64,000 nucleotides of DNA from NCBI RefSeq assembly GCF_001039475.1, contig NZ_LELK01000001.1:1927561-1991560 (forward strand), read 5' to 3'. A model generated the notes under the pieces. That model did not search any database and was not told the DNA's origin. It saw nothing but the letters and a program-made list of their open reading frames with translations. The first letter of the stretch is position 1, and each line of letters opens with the position of its first letter. The position numbers and the translations under genes were made by a program. Below are positions 63,601 to 64,000 of the stretch, piece after piece. Source of the stretch: Guptibacillus hwajinpoensis. GTDB taxonomy: Bacteria > Bacillota > Bacilli > Bacillales > Guptibacillaceae.

Positions 63601-64000
63601 TCCGATAGCACCCTTTCTACCTCTTCACGCGTTGGCATACCACCTTGTGCCCCAAAACCGGTTACAGAAAGGGAAGCCGCACGATTTCCAAATGTTATGC
63701 TTTCCACAATTCCTTTTCCTTCTGCAATGGCGGTACCAAACGCTGCATTAAACGTATCTCCAGCTCCTGTTGTATCAACAGCTTCTACTTTAAAAGAAGG
63801 AACAAGCACTTCTTTCACACCATCAAAATAACGCACTCCTGCCGCTCCTTCTGTAATCATGACTTTCTCAGGGAATGCCATTAATGCATCTTTGATCGGT
63901 TGATCATGAAAAAGGACAGTTGCTTCATGCTCATTTGGTGTAATGTACGTTGCATTCTCAATAAGCTTTCTTGAAATCTCACGAGCTGGTGCAGGGTTTA
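63597..64000 (-). CDS. rbsK: Ribokinase, C-terminal part (cut by window edge)
   Basis: About 134 residues are inside the window. It reads [20 protein letters not shown] at the edge and contains the PfkB signature [14 protein letters not shown] with the catalytic Asp. It phosphorylates ribose to ribose-5-phosphate. A short internal ATG (63881) is not the start; the frame runs to the edge. An rbsR regulator is expected just beyond. Confidence 0.95.
   Translation of the reverse strand, partial: NPAPAREISRKLIENATYITPNEHEATVLFHDQPIKDALMAFPEKVMITEGAAGVRYFDGVKEVLVPSFKVEAVDTTGAGDTFNAAFGTAIAEGKGIVESITFGNRAASLSVTGFGAQGGMPTREEVERVLSE

Overview
The window comes from a low-GC Gram-positive spore former of the family Bacillaceae. 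This is inferred from a T-box in front of trpS, a yybP-ykoY manganese riboswitch in front of a TerC gene, an Spx protein of canonical length, CotB-like coat proteins, a YjcZ micropeptide, an RsbR-type stressosome protein, LtaS, a put operon of Bacillus layout, and near-universal GGAGG ribosome sites. Dispersed GC-rich repeats bounded by GGCTCTTTTC...TTGTTGC inverted ends recur at several places. The exact genus cannot be fixed from sequence alone. No rRNA, tRNA, phage, IS transposase or CRISPR array was seen.

Layout. 1-5.3 kb: a repeat fragment, an MHYT-PAS-GGDEF-EAL c-di-GMP protein, T-box-controlled trpS, a fatty-acid desaturase and a YjcZ micropeptide. 5.4-7.7 kb: the arsenic operon arsR-arsB-arsC. 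7.8-16.9 kb: single housekeeping and stress genes (ABM protein, thiamine-binding protein, MFS exporter, Spx, Usp, quinone oxidoreductase), a histidyl-tRNA synthetase behind a His-rich leader peptide and attenuator, the Mn-riboswitch TerC gene and a methyltransferase. 17-20.2 kb: a decayed gene, then four CotB-domain genes with two tiny membrane ORFs. 20.4-27.1 kb: an M36 metalloprotease, a GNAT enzyme and a large subtilase with C-terminal SLH-like repeats. 27.3-32.2 kb: a NarL-type two-component pair, YnfA and an orphan GAF-PAS histidine kinase. 32.3-36.4 kb: proline catabolism (putR, putB, pruA). 36.8-41.7 kb: an ECF sigma operon, a persulfide dioxygenase-rhodanese protein with CsoR/CstR-like operators, a second subtilase and a small M50-like protein. 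42-49 kb: symporter plus prolidase, a YczE-type protein behind a possible structured leader, an RsbR-like protein, a cold-shock protein and small enzymes. 49.2-55.2 kb: a nested repeat, LtaS, a DHA2 exporter and a padR-chrA chromate module. 55.2-59.7 kb: a PP2C-like phosphatase, Nudix enzymes, a DUF2294 protein and an APH-fold kinase. 59.8-64 kb: the ribose operon rbsKDACB, with rbsK cut by the window edge.

Themes. Metal and sulfur defence is prominent (ars, chrA, Mn export, persulfide oxidation), as are extracellular proteolysis (three secreted peptidases), peptide/proline use (prolidase, put) and sporulation/stress signalling. The strongest unusual signal is a ribosome-type attenuator with three consecutive His codons in front of hisS. 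Next are a possible riboswitch before the yczE-like gene, the CotB-module expansion, and repeat elements that nest in one another, end a gene, or lie between stop codons and terminators.
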